A DNA stretch of 64,000 nt from Cycloclasticus sp. (lineage in GTDB: Bacteria > Pseudomonadota > Gammaproteobacteria > Methylococcales > Cycloclasticaceae): positions 94,546 to 158,545 of the forward strand of contig NVUJ01000001.1 of the NCBI GenBank assembly GCA_002733135.1, in the 5' to 3' direction. Under the pieces are notes generated by a model. That model was not told the DNA's origin and did no database searches. It worked only from the letters and a program-made list of their open reading frames with translations. Positions 51,481 through 59,605 of the stretch are shown here, in pieces; within the stretch, counting starts at the first letter, position 1, and every line of letters starts with the position of its first letter. A program made the translations under genes and the position numbers.

Positions 51481-51927
51481 ATGGAACAACGAATGAGCAA
51501 ACAAGACTTTACCCATGAAATGACAGTGCCAGTACGTTGGGGCGACGCTGATATGTTTGGCCATATTAATAACGTTCAATACATACGGTATTTAGAATCA
51601 GGCCGCGTTGCCTATTGTAAAGAGGTGTTAAATTTACCCCTAATAGCCGATATGAAAGTAGGGTGGTTATTAGCAGATATTCAATGTGCTTTTCTTCAAC
51701 AAGTGCATTACCCCGAGAATTTAAAGGTGGTGACTCGGATAAGTAAACTGGGAAACAAGAGTGCAACTGTGTTGGCAAAAATTTATCGTGAAGGTGAGAA
51801 CAAGCCAGTGATTACAAGCAAAGGCGTAATGGTTTGGTTTGATTTTGAAAGCCAACAAACGACACCCATTCCAGACGCTATAAAATCAAAGGTGGTAGCG
51901 TATGAAAAATCTATCGAAAGGTTATAG
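51481..51927 (+). CDS. Acyl-CoA thioesterase (4HBT hotdog family)
   Basis: 148 residues. The hotdog motif WGDADMFGHINNVQYIRYLESG contains the catalytic Asp. Likely hydrolyses acyl-CoA or acyl-ACP; the exact substrate cannot be told. ATG 51481 has no ribosome-binding site; ATG 51493 has GGA nine bases upstream and could be the true start (144 residues). Five bases before the Dph6-like gene. Confidence 0.88.
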   Translation: MEQRMSKQDFTHEMTVPVRWGDADMFGHINNVQYIRYLESGRVAYCKEVLNLPLIADMKVGWLLADIQCAFLQQVHYPENLKVVTRISKLGNKSATVLAKIYREGENKPVITSKGVMVWFDFESQQTTPIPDAIKSKVVAYEKSIERL

Positions 51928-51932
51928 ATCTC

Positions 51933-52613
51933 ATGTCTAAAAAACGGGTATTGTTATCTTGGAGTAGTGGGAAAGACAGCGCATGGGCGCTCTATCAATT
52001 ACAGCAAGACGATGATATTGAATTAGTTGGCCTCGTCACCACGGTTAATGAAACGCATCAACGCGTCGCCATGCACGCCGTTCGTGTTGAGTTATTGAAG
52101 CAACAAGCTAAAGCGGCTGAGCTACGGTTACATATTATCAATATCCCCCACCCATGCAGTAACGAACAGTACAACGAAGCGATGAATAACTTTTTTGCAT
52201 CCATTGAAGGGCAGGGCATCACGCACATGGCTTTTGGTGATTTGTATTTGGAAGATATTCGCCAATACCGCGTGGATAATCTAAAAAGCACGGGGCTAGA
52301 ACCATTATTTCCGCTGTGGTTAAAACCGACCGAGCAACTCGCAAAAGCGATGCTAGAGGGTGGTTTGAAAACACGCATCACTTGCGTAGACCCTAAGCAG
52401 TTACCCGCTAGCTTTTGTGGCCGGGAGTTTAATCAACAATTCTTAAGCGATTTGCCAGATGGGGTAGACCCTTGCGGTGAAAACGGTGAGTTTCATAGTT
52501 TTGCTTATGCAGGGCCTATGTTTAAACACACTATCAGCATAGCTGCAGGTGAGGTGGTGGAGCGCGATGGTTTTGTGTTTGCCGATTTGCTACCAGCAGG
52601 AATAACAGTGTGA
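51933..52613 (+). CDS. Dph6-like ATP-pyrophosphatase (DUF71)
   Basis: 226 residues. N-type ATP-pyrophosphatase: PP-loop LLSWSSGKDSAWALYQL at the N terminus, and FGDLYLEDIRQYRVDNL plus DPCGENGEFHSFAYAGPMF typical of the diphthine-ammonia ligase-like family. Bacteria lack diphthamide, so the bacterial substrate is unknown; a role in amidation or cofactor metabolism has been proposed for DUF71. The stop overlaps the GTG start of selO by four bases. Confidence 0.9.
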   Translation: MSKKRVLLSWSSGKDSAWALYQLQQDDDIELVGLVTTVNETHQRVAMHAVRVELLKQQAKAAELRLHIINIPHPCSNEQYNEAMNNFFASIEGQGITHMAFGDLYLEDIRQYRVDNLKSTGLEPLFPLWLKPTEQLAKAMLEGGLKTRITCVDPKQLPASFCGREFNQQFLSDLPDGVDPCGENGEFHSFAYAGPMFKHTISIAAGEVVERDGFVFADLLPAGITV

Positions 52614-54187
52614 ACACGTTAACGTTCGATAATCAGTTTGTTAAACAACTTCCCGCCGATAAAGTAGAAGAAAACTACCCGCGTCAGGTTCAAGGTGCGT
52701 GTTATTCGTGGGTAAAGCCAAAGCATATGCAAGCGCCTGCGATGGTCGCGTATTCAACAGAAGCGGCAGAATTATTGGGTTTAACAGAGCAAGACTGCCA
52801 ATCAAGAGAGTTTCTTAACGTCTTTTCAGGTAACCAGCAGCTTGATGACATGCAAGCCTATGCCACCTGTTATGGCGGCCACCAGTTTGGCAATTGGGCA
52901 GGGCAGTTAGGTGATGGTCGCGCCATTAACTTAGGTGAAATTGTTAATAATCAAGGCCAACGTTGGGCGATACAACTTAAAGGTGCAGGGGCAACCCCGT
53001 ATTCAAGAACAGCCGACGGTTTAGCGGTATTACGGTCATCCATTCGTGAGTTTTTATGCAGTGAGGCGATGTATCACCTAGGCGTGCCGACTACACGCGC
53101 GTTAAGCCTTGTTACCACGGGTGAACAGGTCGTGCGAGATGTTATGTACGATGGTAACCCAGCACCCGAACTTGGCGCCGTGGTGTGCCGTTTAGCCCCT
53201 TCATTCACACGCTTTGGGCACTTCCAATATTATGCGCAACAAGAGAGTGGCTTGCTCAAGCAGTTTGTCGATTACACCATCAAAACAGATTTTCCGCACT
53301 TGCTTAAAGCGGATGCCGAATTAGGTAAAGAAATCTATTTAAAGTGGTTTCAAGAAATCTGCGACACAACCTGCGACATGATTGTAGGGTGGATGCGCGT
53401 GGGGTTTGTACACGGCGTGATGAATACCGATAACATGTCGATACTCGGCTTAACTATCGACTACGGCCCGTACGGGTGGTTGGAATCGTATAATCCTAAT
53501 TGGACGCCCAATACAACCGACTCACAGCACCACCGTTATGCCTTTGGGGAACAACCCAAAATAGCTCACTGGAACTTGTATCAACTCGCCAACGCCCTTT
53601 ATTCATTAATTGATGAAGTGGAACCGTTAGAAAAAATACTCAATGGCTATGCCGAAAAATATCACGGTCAATGGAATGTAATGATGTTGCAAAAGCTAGG
53701 TTTTTCACAAGCTTTAGGCGATGAAGATAACGAACTTATTCAATCGTTATTCGCCTTCTTCGCGGAACATGAAACGGATATGACGCTGTTTTTCAGAGAC
53801 TTAATTCATATTGAAAGTAAAAATATTGGTGACGCAATAAGCACATTAAAGTCTTCATTTTATGCAGAAGAAATGGGCGATAAGGCCAAAGCCTTGTTAG
53901 AAGCATGGCTAGAAAAATATCAACAACGCCAAGCGCAAGATGCCATCAGCAGTGAGGAGAGAAAAGCACTCATGCAACGCGTAAACCCAAAATACGTATT
54001 ACGAAACTACTTAGCGCAACAAGCGATAGAAAAAGCAGAGCAGGGCGATAACAGCATGGTGCATGAATTGATGATGGTGTTAAAAAAGCCGTACGACGAA
54101 CAACCAGAACACGAGCATTTAGCGCAAAAACGCCCAGATTGGGCGAAGCATAAAGTGGGGTGTTCTATGTTGTCTTGTAGTTCTTAG
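52610..54187 (+). CDS. selO: Protein adenylyltransferase SelO (YdiU)
   Basis: 525 residues from a GTG that overlaps the previous stop. Pseudokinase-fold enzyme that AMPylates proteins. Features: YGGHQFGNWAGQLGDGRA, QLKGAGATPYSRTADG, and the MNTDNMSILGLTIDYGPYG region that holds the metal-binding Asn and Asp. The C-terminal CSMLSCSS has the redox cysteines that replace the selenocysteine end of eukaryotic SelO. Implicated in oxidative stress protection. The stop is 33 bases from that of the convergent DUF2789 gene. Confidence 0.96.
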   Translation: MNTLTFDNQFVKQLPADKVEENYPRQVQGACYSWVKPKHMQAPAMVAYSTEAAELLGLTEQDCQSREFLNVFSGNQQLDDMQAYATCYGGHQFGNWAGQLGDGRAINLGEIVNNQGQRWAIQLKGAGATPYSRTADGLAVLRSSIREFLCSEAMYHLGVPTTRALSLVTTGEQVVRDVMYDGNPAPELGAVVCRLAPSFTRFGHFQYYAQQESGLLKQFVDYTIKTDFPHLLKADAELGKEIYLKWFQEICDTTCDMIVGWMRVGFVHGVMNTDNMSILGLTIDYGPYGWLESYNPNWTPNTTDSQHHRYAFGEQPKIAHWNLYQLANALYSLIDEVEPLEKILNGYAEKYHGQWNVMMLQKLGFSQALGDEDNELIQSLFAFFAEHETDMTLFFRDLIHIESKNIGDAISTLKSSFYAEEMGDKAKALLEAWLEKYQQRQAQDAISSEERKALMQRVNPKYVLRNYLAQQAIEKAEQGDNSMVHELMMVLKKPYDEQPEHEHLAQKRPDWAKHKVGCSMLSCSS

Positions 54188-54220
54188 GTCGTTACGCCCA
54201 ACGGAGTCCATTCTGAACTT

Positions 54221-54451
54221 TTAACGTAGCATCGCATCCAATTGATCGGCTATTTCCGTCCAATCAGCATCTTCATTTTTTACTTGCTTTAAAAAAGATG
54301 CTTGGGAAGCGCTCCAAAAGCTGGCCTGGCATAGCTCGACACGTTGGGGCAGGGGTTTATTGCGACTGATAAAATCTCTGATGGCTTTATCTGTGCTATC
54401 TAGCCCTAATTGATCAAATAACGATGTTATAGAATGAATAGGTGTTTCCAT
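54221..54451 (-). CDS. DUF2789 family protein
   Basis: 76 residues. The sequence follows DUF2789 closely: METPIHSITSLFDQLGL at the start, FISRNKPLPQRVELCQASFW in the middle, DADWTEIADQLDAMLR at the end. A small helical cytosolic protein found in gammaproteobacteria; no function known. Convergent with selO; its upstream region is the start of the accessory segment. Confidence 0.88.
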   Translation of the reverse strand: METPIHSITSLFDQLGLDSTDKAIRDFISRNKPLPQRVELCQASFWSASQASFLKQVKNEDADWTEIADQLDAMLR

Positions 54452-54719
54452 GCTGAGCTCCGCTTTTCAAAGTTTTTGTCTACTTTAAATATACACCTTA
54501 AAAGAATATCGTGTACGTGCAGCAAAAGTTCTTCTATAAACAGAATTCAGTAAAATGACTTTCGTTTTATGGTTCGTTTAATAGTTTTCATGACAAATGC
54601 GGATGGGCGGATGAGTTTTACGAAAGGCTTGTTAAATCAATTGAGTCTGATCCCATTGATTTTAGATTTTGTCTTGTACTAGCTAAGTACAGTTACTTAT
54701 CGCTAAAAAAACTCTATTT
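54452..54719. other. Intergenic remnant region between the DUF2789 and nuclease-like genes
   Basis: 268 bases. The first 100 bases are A/T rich and must carry the DUF2789 promoter. From 54554 to 54631 it is homologous to yaeQ (see the separate entry). The last 90 bases hold no recognised gene. Another frame is open from 54559 to a TAG at 54721-54723, encoding 54 residues without an ATG, with a protein-like end (ERLVKSIESDPIDFRF); it may be chance or a second gene fragment joined to the yaeQ fragment. Confidence 0.6.
54554..54631 (+). pseudogene. Truncated yaeQ fragment, related to the intact copy at 56378-56905
   Basis: Translated in the frame from 54554 it reads NDFRFMVRLIVFMTNADGRM and six more residues, matching residues in the intact YaeQ (NDFRFMIRLIAFMANADERL and on). 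I count 61 of 78 identical bases (78%) and 21 of 26 identical residues; many of the 17 differences are silent. That is the pattern of two functional genes that diverged under selection, not of a recent copy. Both ends of the match are sharp; a TAA precedes it in the same frame. The fragment lies on the other side of the nuclease-like gene from the intact yaeQ. Confidence 0.8.
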
Positions 54720-56132
54720 TTAGTGTTCGTTCGTATGATAAAGCTCTGCTTTTTCAGTTGTTTGTGAAAAATGTTCGCTTTTACTTGGGATTATAATTGG
54801 TTTATCAAGAATATTTGGAATATCAGAACTTGCCGACTTTGCCTCTTTGACCTGTGGCGCTTTCGCGCGCCATTTTGATAAGTGTTGACCAACATCCTGA
54901 TAAAATAAAGGGAACTCTTTGGTGGAGTCCTCAGCAAAGGTTTTAGGCCCCTTAAATCTAGCAGCTAAGTCTATTATCCGTATGATTTCTAGATGGGTTG
55001 GCAAATCGGAAACTCCCTCAGGAATAAGGGCTGATGGGTTTGCTGTTGCTTCAGTTAGCGAAACAGATGTCATGGGGGTGCGCCGCGGCCAATAAGCCCT
55101 AATGCCAATACTTTTTACATCTTTACCTTTTAATTGACGAGTAATCCAATTAATTGATGCTGTTGCTCTAGTTTTACCTTTTGGGGCGTCTAACTTCATA
55201 CTAATGTTAAGAGTTCTTCTTGAGCAGTCAGCAGAGAAAGTGATTTTTGATGCAGCGTTTGGAATCTCAAATTCTGTAGATAAGCTATTATTTTGAGCTA
55301 GGTACGCACAATCATCAGTAAAATTTAATTCAGCATTTTTTGCCTTAGATCGTGACAGGGCAATACTGACAGGCTGCCCAATTGACATGCTTAAATTAAG
55401 GGACAAGTGTTTTAATAGTTGGTGCCATCCAGCTATGGAGCTCTTAACCATTTCACTTGTTTTAGCTAGTGATGCTCCGCGTTGTACAGAACTCGATAGT
55501 TCTTTCCATTCACTTGGCATTCTCGTCAAAGAAGTGACACCTGAAGAATCATGGTCAAGATATCTAACAAGTTCGCTTAATATGTAGGATTGTTCAGGAT
55601 CTTCTATATTTTTGTTAGCTGTTAATAGAACTGCTTCTGACTTTAATGATAACCACGAAAAGTGAAAAAGCTCGACAGATCTTAATTTATTCTTTGTAAC
55701 CTTAACTGGATGGTGTGTGGGGGTGGTTGCAAATTGATTTGATATTGTTATTAATGCATTTATTCCATGTGCTTTAGCCAAGTCTAAATAGTCCTCAATT
55801 TGTTCTTGAGCTAGGTCTGTATTTCCTATTTTTGATTCAACCAGAGCAGTCCACTGCTTTGTTCCGTTTGTGATAATGATTAAACCATCAGGCCTTGATT
55901 TTTTATTTTTTTCGTTATTTTTAAAAGTCACTTCTGTATAGCAAACGATTTTTATTCGTTTGCCGACTGGTGCTCTTACGTTAGAAAGTACTTTTTTAGC
56001 AAAACTTGGAACTACCATGAATGATGCGAGAAGAGCTGAGGTTGCCCTTTCTTCTTTTTTTGAGTCGGCAACTGTAGGTATAAGTCGTGCATATTGTCCA
56101 GTTGCAAGTCGCTCCGTAATTTCCGGTTTCAT
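54720..56132 (-). CDS. Lone PD-(D/E)XK nuclease-like protein
   Basis: 470 residues from the ATG at 56132, which has AGGAGAG upstream; another ATG six codons earlier is open. The N-terminal half has a restriction-endonuclease-like core: a helix (EERATSALLASFMVVPSFAKKVL), TEVTF, Asp82 in RPDGLIIITNG, then Glu99-x-Lys101 in TALVESKIG, and a Gln/Tyr helix (EQIEDYLDLAKAHGINALITISN). The C-terminal half (residues 200-400) is beta-rich and unrecognised, with a disordered end. Similar proteins occur scattered in bacterial genomes. A role in defence or DNA/RNA cleavage is inferred from the fold; no methyltransferase or helicase partner is adjacent. Confidence 0.8.
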   Translation of the reverse strand: MKPEITERLATGQYARLIPTVADSKKEERATSALLASFMVVPSFAKKVLSNVRAPVGKRIKIVCYTEVTFKNNEKNKKSRPDGLIIITNGTKQWTALVESKIGNTDLAQEQIEDYLDLAKAHGINALITISNQFATTPTHHPVKVTKNKLRSVELFHFSWLSLKSEAVLLTANKNIEDPEQSYILSELVRYLDHDSSGVTSLTRMPSEWKELSSSVQRGASLAKTSEMVKSSIAGWHQLLKHLSLNLSMSIGQPVSIALSRSKAKNAELNFTDDCAYLAQNNSLSTEFEIPNAASKITFSADCSRRTLNISMKLDAPKGKTRATASINWITRQLKGKDVKSIGIRAYWPRRTPMTSVSLTEATANPSALIPEGVSDLPTHLEIIRIIDLAARFKGPKTFAEDSTKEFPLFYQDVGQHLSKWRAKAPQVKEAKSASSDIPNILDKPIIIPSKSEHFSQTTEKAELYHTNEH

Positions 56133-56222
56133 ATCTCTCTCCTTAGTCAATTATGAATAATAGTATCAAGAGTACTTCCTTATGATTTCATAGTACCGCA
56201 TAAAACAGGTTTTGTTGATTAA

Positions 56223-56241
56223 TCTAATGATTATCATTGTA
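56223..56241. promoter_or_regulatory. Fur-box-like palindrome upstream of the nuclease-like gene and yaeQ
   Basis: The core AATGATTATCATT (56226-56238) is a palindrome with one odd central base, and the full 19 bases match about 14 positions of the Fur consensus. It sits between the divergent nuclease-like gene (start 56132) and yaeQ (start 56378). A/T-rich palindromes arise by chance, so this is a candidate only. Confidence 0.35.
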
Positions 56242-56377
56242 TAAATGAGGTTAAGATTAGACATGCTAAAGTTAGTACCCTTTAAACACAGACAAGGTAC
56301 TTGTTTGATGAAAACGAGGTCCTCTCTTCCCGCATAAACTGTGATGACTAATCCAACGAACAAAGCAATGACACCAT

Positions 56378-56905
56378 ATGGCAATCAGCTCAACCATCAA
56401 TAAAGTGTCCATCAACATCGCCGATATGGACCGACATTACTACCAACAGCATGAATTAACGGTTGCTCAACACCCATCTGAAAATGATTTTCGGTTTATG
56501 ATTCGCTTGATTGCCTTTATGGCGAATGCAGATGAGCGGTTAAGTTTTACTAAAGGCTTATCCACCGATGATGAGCCTGAGCTTTGGCAAAAATCATTAA
56601 CGGGTGACATTGAGCTTTGGGTTGATTTAGGCCAGCCCGATGAGAAGCGAATTCGTAAAGCGTGTGGGCGCTCTAAACGAGTAATTATTTATACCTATCA
56701 CGAAGGTAAAGCATCTGTTTGGTGGCAACAGCAACGTGAAAAATTAGCTCGGTTTAAGAATTTAACCATTTTTCATATTCAGGCTGAAGGTGTGGAGGCG
56801 ATGGTTAAGCGGACTATGTCCCTACAATGCAGTATTCAAGATGGTGAGATGTATTTGTCGGATGATGAGTTGAATGTTGATGTTAGGGTGCAGGCTTATT
56901 TGTAA
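56378..56905 (+). CDS. yaeQ: YaeQ family protein
   Basis: 175 residues, close to the 181 of E. coli YaeQ. It aligns over the whole length: N-terminal INKVSINIADMDRHYY, then FMANADERLSFTKGLSTDDEPELW, ELWVDLGQPDEKRIRKACG, and the C-terminal MSLQCSIQDGEMYLSDDELN. The family has a PD-(D/E)XK-like fold of unclear function (once linked to RfaH-type hemolysin control). No ribosome-binding site is visible before the ATG. A truncated relative lies at 54554-54631. Confidence 0.93.
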   Translation: MAISSTINKVSINIADMDRHYYQQHELTVAQHPSENDFRFMIRLIAFMANADERLSFTKGLSTDDEPELWQKSLTGDIELWVDLGQPDEKRIRKACGRSKRVIIYTYHEGKASVWWQQQREKLARFKNLTIFHIQAEGVEAMVKRTMSLQCSIQDGEMYLSDDELNVDVRVQAYL

Positions 56906-57618
56906 GGGTTACGTTTTTTTTATTGTTTCTTTAAAGACAAGTTCAAAAGCTTTCGCCTTTGGGCGAGTTACTCTTTTGTCTATAGCAACAAAAGAGTAAC
57001 CAGAAAAATGCCACCCGAAATCCTCCCCTCACGGTTCCCTCAAAATCTATATTTTTACAACCATTGTGGAACTCGCCTGATAAAGCGCCAGTCTCAAACA
57101 GCCACAATGGAAAGCTTTGTAAAAAGATAGATTCATCGGTGAGGCTTAAGGGAGAGGTAGGTCAAACCCTAGTGGCAACTTATATTGTTTGGAACAAATC
57201 CCTTTATCGCGTTAAAAGTTTGAATGGGTTCAGAATAGTGAACGCGTTATTTTAAAGCTGAATTGAAGTGGGTTTTTCGCTTCAATGAAACTTATGCCCT
57301 TTGGGTAGAGCGTAGCCAGTTTAGCGCATGCCCGAAAAATAATTAATTCTGCGATTAGGGTGCCTTTTTCTTTGGTTTTGTTTTTAGTCTCACTTTGCTG
57401 TTATTGTTTTATCCGCTTAGTGAGACTTATGCCTTGGGTGCTTTTTGTCGTAAAAAGAATTAACGCCCTCGCGGCAACAATAACACATGCTCAATAATGA
57501 ACTCAGAAGTGGCGGATTTCAAAATAAGAGTCTTCAATATTAACAACGTGATAGCAATTTGCTAAAATACCCAATCGGCACTGGATTTACGTTCCAGCCA
57601 GCTAAATAAAGGAAAACC
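56906..57618. repeat. Gene-free region with hairpins and a diverged direct repeat
   Basis: 713 bases with no convincing gene; the only longer frames (such as 57064-57255) have no ribosome-binding site or family match. Structure: a 13-bp perfect hairpin GTTACTCTTTTGT/ACAAAAGAGTAAC at 56967-57000; a hairpin at 57262-57286 (ATTGAAG/CTTCAAT); a 9-bp inverted repeat AGTCTCACT/AGTGAGACT at 57386-57394 and 57419-57427. A diverged direct repeat, CGCTT...ACTTATGCC(CT)TTGGGT, occurs at 57278-57306 and 57414-57439, each overlapping a hairpin's right arm. The first 130 bases, read as QKLSPLGELLFCL, resemble a dispersed intergenic element I recall from many proteobacteria. The last 60 bases are the trhO leader. 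Confidence 0.65.
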
Positions 57619-58611
57619 ATGAAAGACCAAGAATACGTTGTCTGCGCGCTTTATCACTTTGTCCGACTAGATAATCACGGAGCTCTTAAGCAGCCTCTCC
57701 TCAAATTAATGAACCACCACGGCGTTAAAGGCACATTATTGCTGGCAGACGAAGGTATCAATGGCACGATTGCGAGCAAACGCCAGGCGGTTGATCATTT
57801 ATTACAGTGGTTACGAAATAAAGACGAATTCAAAAACTTGGTGCATAAAGAATCCTATGTTGAAGCGCAGCCGTTTAACCGTACCAAAGTAAAGCTTAAA
57901 AAAGAAATCGTGACGATGGGCGTGGAGGATATTGACCCGAATGGCATTGTGGGCACATACGTTAAACCGAAAGATTGGAATGCACTGATTACCGATCCCG
58001 ATGTATTACTGGTAGACACACGCAATGATTACGAAGTGGCCATTGGTACGTTTAAAGGCGCGTTAAACCCCGAAACGGAAACCTTTCGTGAGTTTCCCGC
58101 GTATGTAAAAAAACACTTAGACACCAGCAAGCATAAAAAAGTGGCGATGTTTTGTACCGGCGGTATTCGATGTGAAAAGTCCACGGCGTATTTAAAACAG
58201 CAAGGTTTTGATGAGGTGTATCACTTAGAGGGCGGTATTTTGAAGTACTTGGAAGAAGTGCCTGTAGAAGAGACCGAGTGGGAAGGCGAATGTTTTGTGT
58301 TTGATAATCGTGTGTCGGTTAATCATAACTTAGATAAAGGGCAGTATGACCAATGTTACGGTTGTAGAATGCCGATTACCGAACAAGACAAGTTACACGT
58401 GCATTATCAACAAGGTATTTCTTGCCACCATTGTTTTGATAAAACAGACGATGAACAAAAGGCACGTTATATCGAACGCCAACATCAAATTGATTTGGCA
58501 AAAGCGCGTGGTGAAGAACACATTGGTGGCGAAATGAAAGAGCTGATTGAGCAACATCGCAAAGAGAAGGTGGATAAAAAGCGTGCTGATCAAGAAAAGT
58601 CGGGCGCTTAA
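57619..58611 (+). CDS. trhO: tRNA uridine-5-hydroxylase TrhO (rhodanese-like, YceA)
   Basis: 330 residues. An N-terminal acylphosphatase-like domain, including [19 protein letters not shown], precedes a rhodanese domain (about residues 125-225). The rhodanese catalytic Cys is in [22 protein letters not shown]-terminal zinc-finger-like part ([12 protein letters not shown]) follows, then a charged basic tail. TrhO uses oxygen to hydroxylate uridine 34 of tRNAs toward cmo5U/mcmo5U. An AAAGGA site precedes the ATG. The next gene starts four bases after its stop. Confidence 0.95.
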   Translation: MKDQEYVVCALYHFVRLDNHGALKQPLLKLMNHHGVKGTLLLADEGINGTIASKRQAVDHLLQWLRNKDEFKNLVHKESYVEAQPFNRTKVKLKKEIVTMGVEDIDPNGIVGTYVKPKDWNALITDPDVLLVDTRNDYEVAIGTFKGALNPETETFREFPAYVKKHLDTSKHKKVAMFCTGGIRCEKSTAYLKQQGFDEVYHLEGGILKYLEEVPVEETEWEGECFVFDNRVSVNHNLDKGQYDQCYGCRMPITEQDKLHVHYQQGISCHHCFDKTDDEQKARYIERQHQIDLAKARGEEHIGGEMKELIEQHRKEKVDKKRADQEKSGA

Positions 58612-58614
58612 ACG

Positions 58615-59340
58615 GTGTTAATACCAAACGATAAAGACCCGATTGGCTCGGCGTTATTGGACTTTTTTAATACCCACGAAGATACGCCGATTATTGTAAA
58701 AATGGATATTGCGGACGAGGATGTTCTGCCACCCAGCTACTTTTTTAGAGCGTACGATGACTGCCCAGAGCTTGAACAATTAGCGTTGCAACAAGCACGA
58801 GGTAAGGTGTTAGATGTGGGCGCGGGCGCGGGTTCGCATAGCCTCTATTTACAACAACAAGGCTTGGATGTGACGGCCATTGATGTATCGCCAAACTCAG
58901 TTGATGTGATGCAACAGCGCGGTATTAAGAACACAGAGCTGATTGATTTTTACGACTACCAAGGCGACTCGTTCGACACGATGTTGCTGTTAATGAACGG
59001 TATCGGCCTAGTGCAAACCTTAGATGGTTTCGATCAATTCTTTACACATGCGCGTACGTTATTAACCCCCAACGGCCAAATACTATTAGACAGCTCAGAC
59101 CTTATCTATATGTTTGAAGAGGAAGATGGCTCGTACCTTATTGATATGGGTGATAAGTATCATGGTGAAGTGGCGTTCAACTTGTCGTACAAAGAGATAA
59201 ATGGCGAATCGTTTAATTGGCTTTACGTTGCCGAAGAGCTGCTGCAAGATGCCGCAGAGCTGAATGGTTTCAATTGTAAGATTATCAAACAAGGGCCGCA
59301 TTATGACTACCTTGCAAAGTTAACCATTCGAGAAGAATAA
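58615..59340 (+). CDS. Class I SAM-dependent methyltransferase
   Basis: 241 residues from a GTG start three bases after trhO. Motif I is VLDVGAGAGSHSLYLQQQG near residue 65, and motif II is VTAIDVSPNSVDVM; the later FDTMLLLMNGIGLVQTLDGF corresponds to the catalytic-side motifs. Substrate unknown; the coupling to trhO could point to tRNA or a small molecule, but that is an inference from position only. The next gene, a small membrane protein, follows at 13 bases. Confidence 0.85.
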   Translation: MLIPNDKDPIGSALLDFFNTHEDTPIIVKMDIADEDVLPPSYFFRAYDDCPELEQLALQQARGKVLDVGAGAGSHSLYLQQQGLDVTAIDVSPNSVDVMQQRGIKNTELIDFYDYQGDSFDTMLLLMNGIGLVQTLDGFDQFFTHARTLLTPNGQILLDSSDLIYMFEEEDGSYLIDMGDKYHGEVAFNLSYKEINGESFNWLYVAEELLQDAAELNGFNCKIIKQGPHYDYLAKLTIREE

Positions 59341-59353
59341 AATGGAGTTCAAA

Positions 59354-59536
59354 ATGGACAATTCAGACATAACTAAAGTCAGCATCATTGATATAAAAAT
59401 GCCATTTTTATCAATGGTTGTTTTCTTAGTCAAACTCTCAATTGCGGCGATACCCGCGTTCATTATCATGTCGATAGTCGCTAGTATTTTGTTCGCTATT
59501 TTTGGAACGGTAATGCATACGGGCATGATGCTTTAA
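59354..59536 (+). CDS. Small inner-membrane protein
   Basis: 60 residues from the ATG at 59354, with GGAG six bases upstream; a longer start at 59342 overlaps that site. Two hydrophobic stretches (MPFLSMVVFLVKLSIAAIPAFIIMSIVA region, then a short second one) mark a tiny membrane protein; I recall similar small proteins with a IVDIKMPF-type N terminus in marine gammaproteobacteria. Function unknown. Confidence 0.6.
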   Translation: MDNSDITKVSIIDIKMPFLSMVVFLVKLSIAAIPAFIIMSIVASILFAIFGTVMHTGMML

Positions 59537-59605
59537 ATATTAGCCGCGAACCTTATTTGGCGTTAATATAAGTACCAATAGCATGGCTAATAACAAAGGT
59601 ATTTA

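Noticed and set aside
56166..56384. 72-residue minus-strand frame upstream of yaeQ
   Set aside because: It covers the divergent promoter region and the yaeQ start, has no ribosome-binding site, and the hydrophobic composition can be explained by A/T-rich sequence.
57064..57255. 63-residue open frame on the plus strand in the gene-free block
   Set aside because: No ribosome-binding site, no recognised family, no signal or membrane segment, and it spans part of the repeat-rich block; treated as non-coding.
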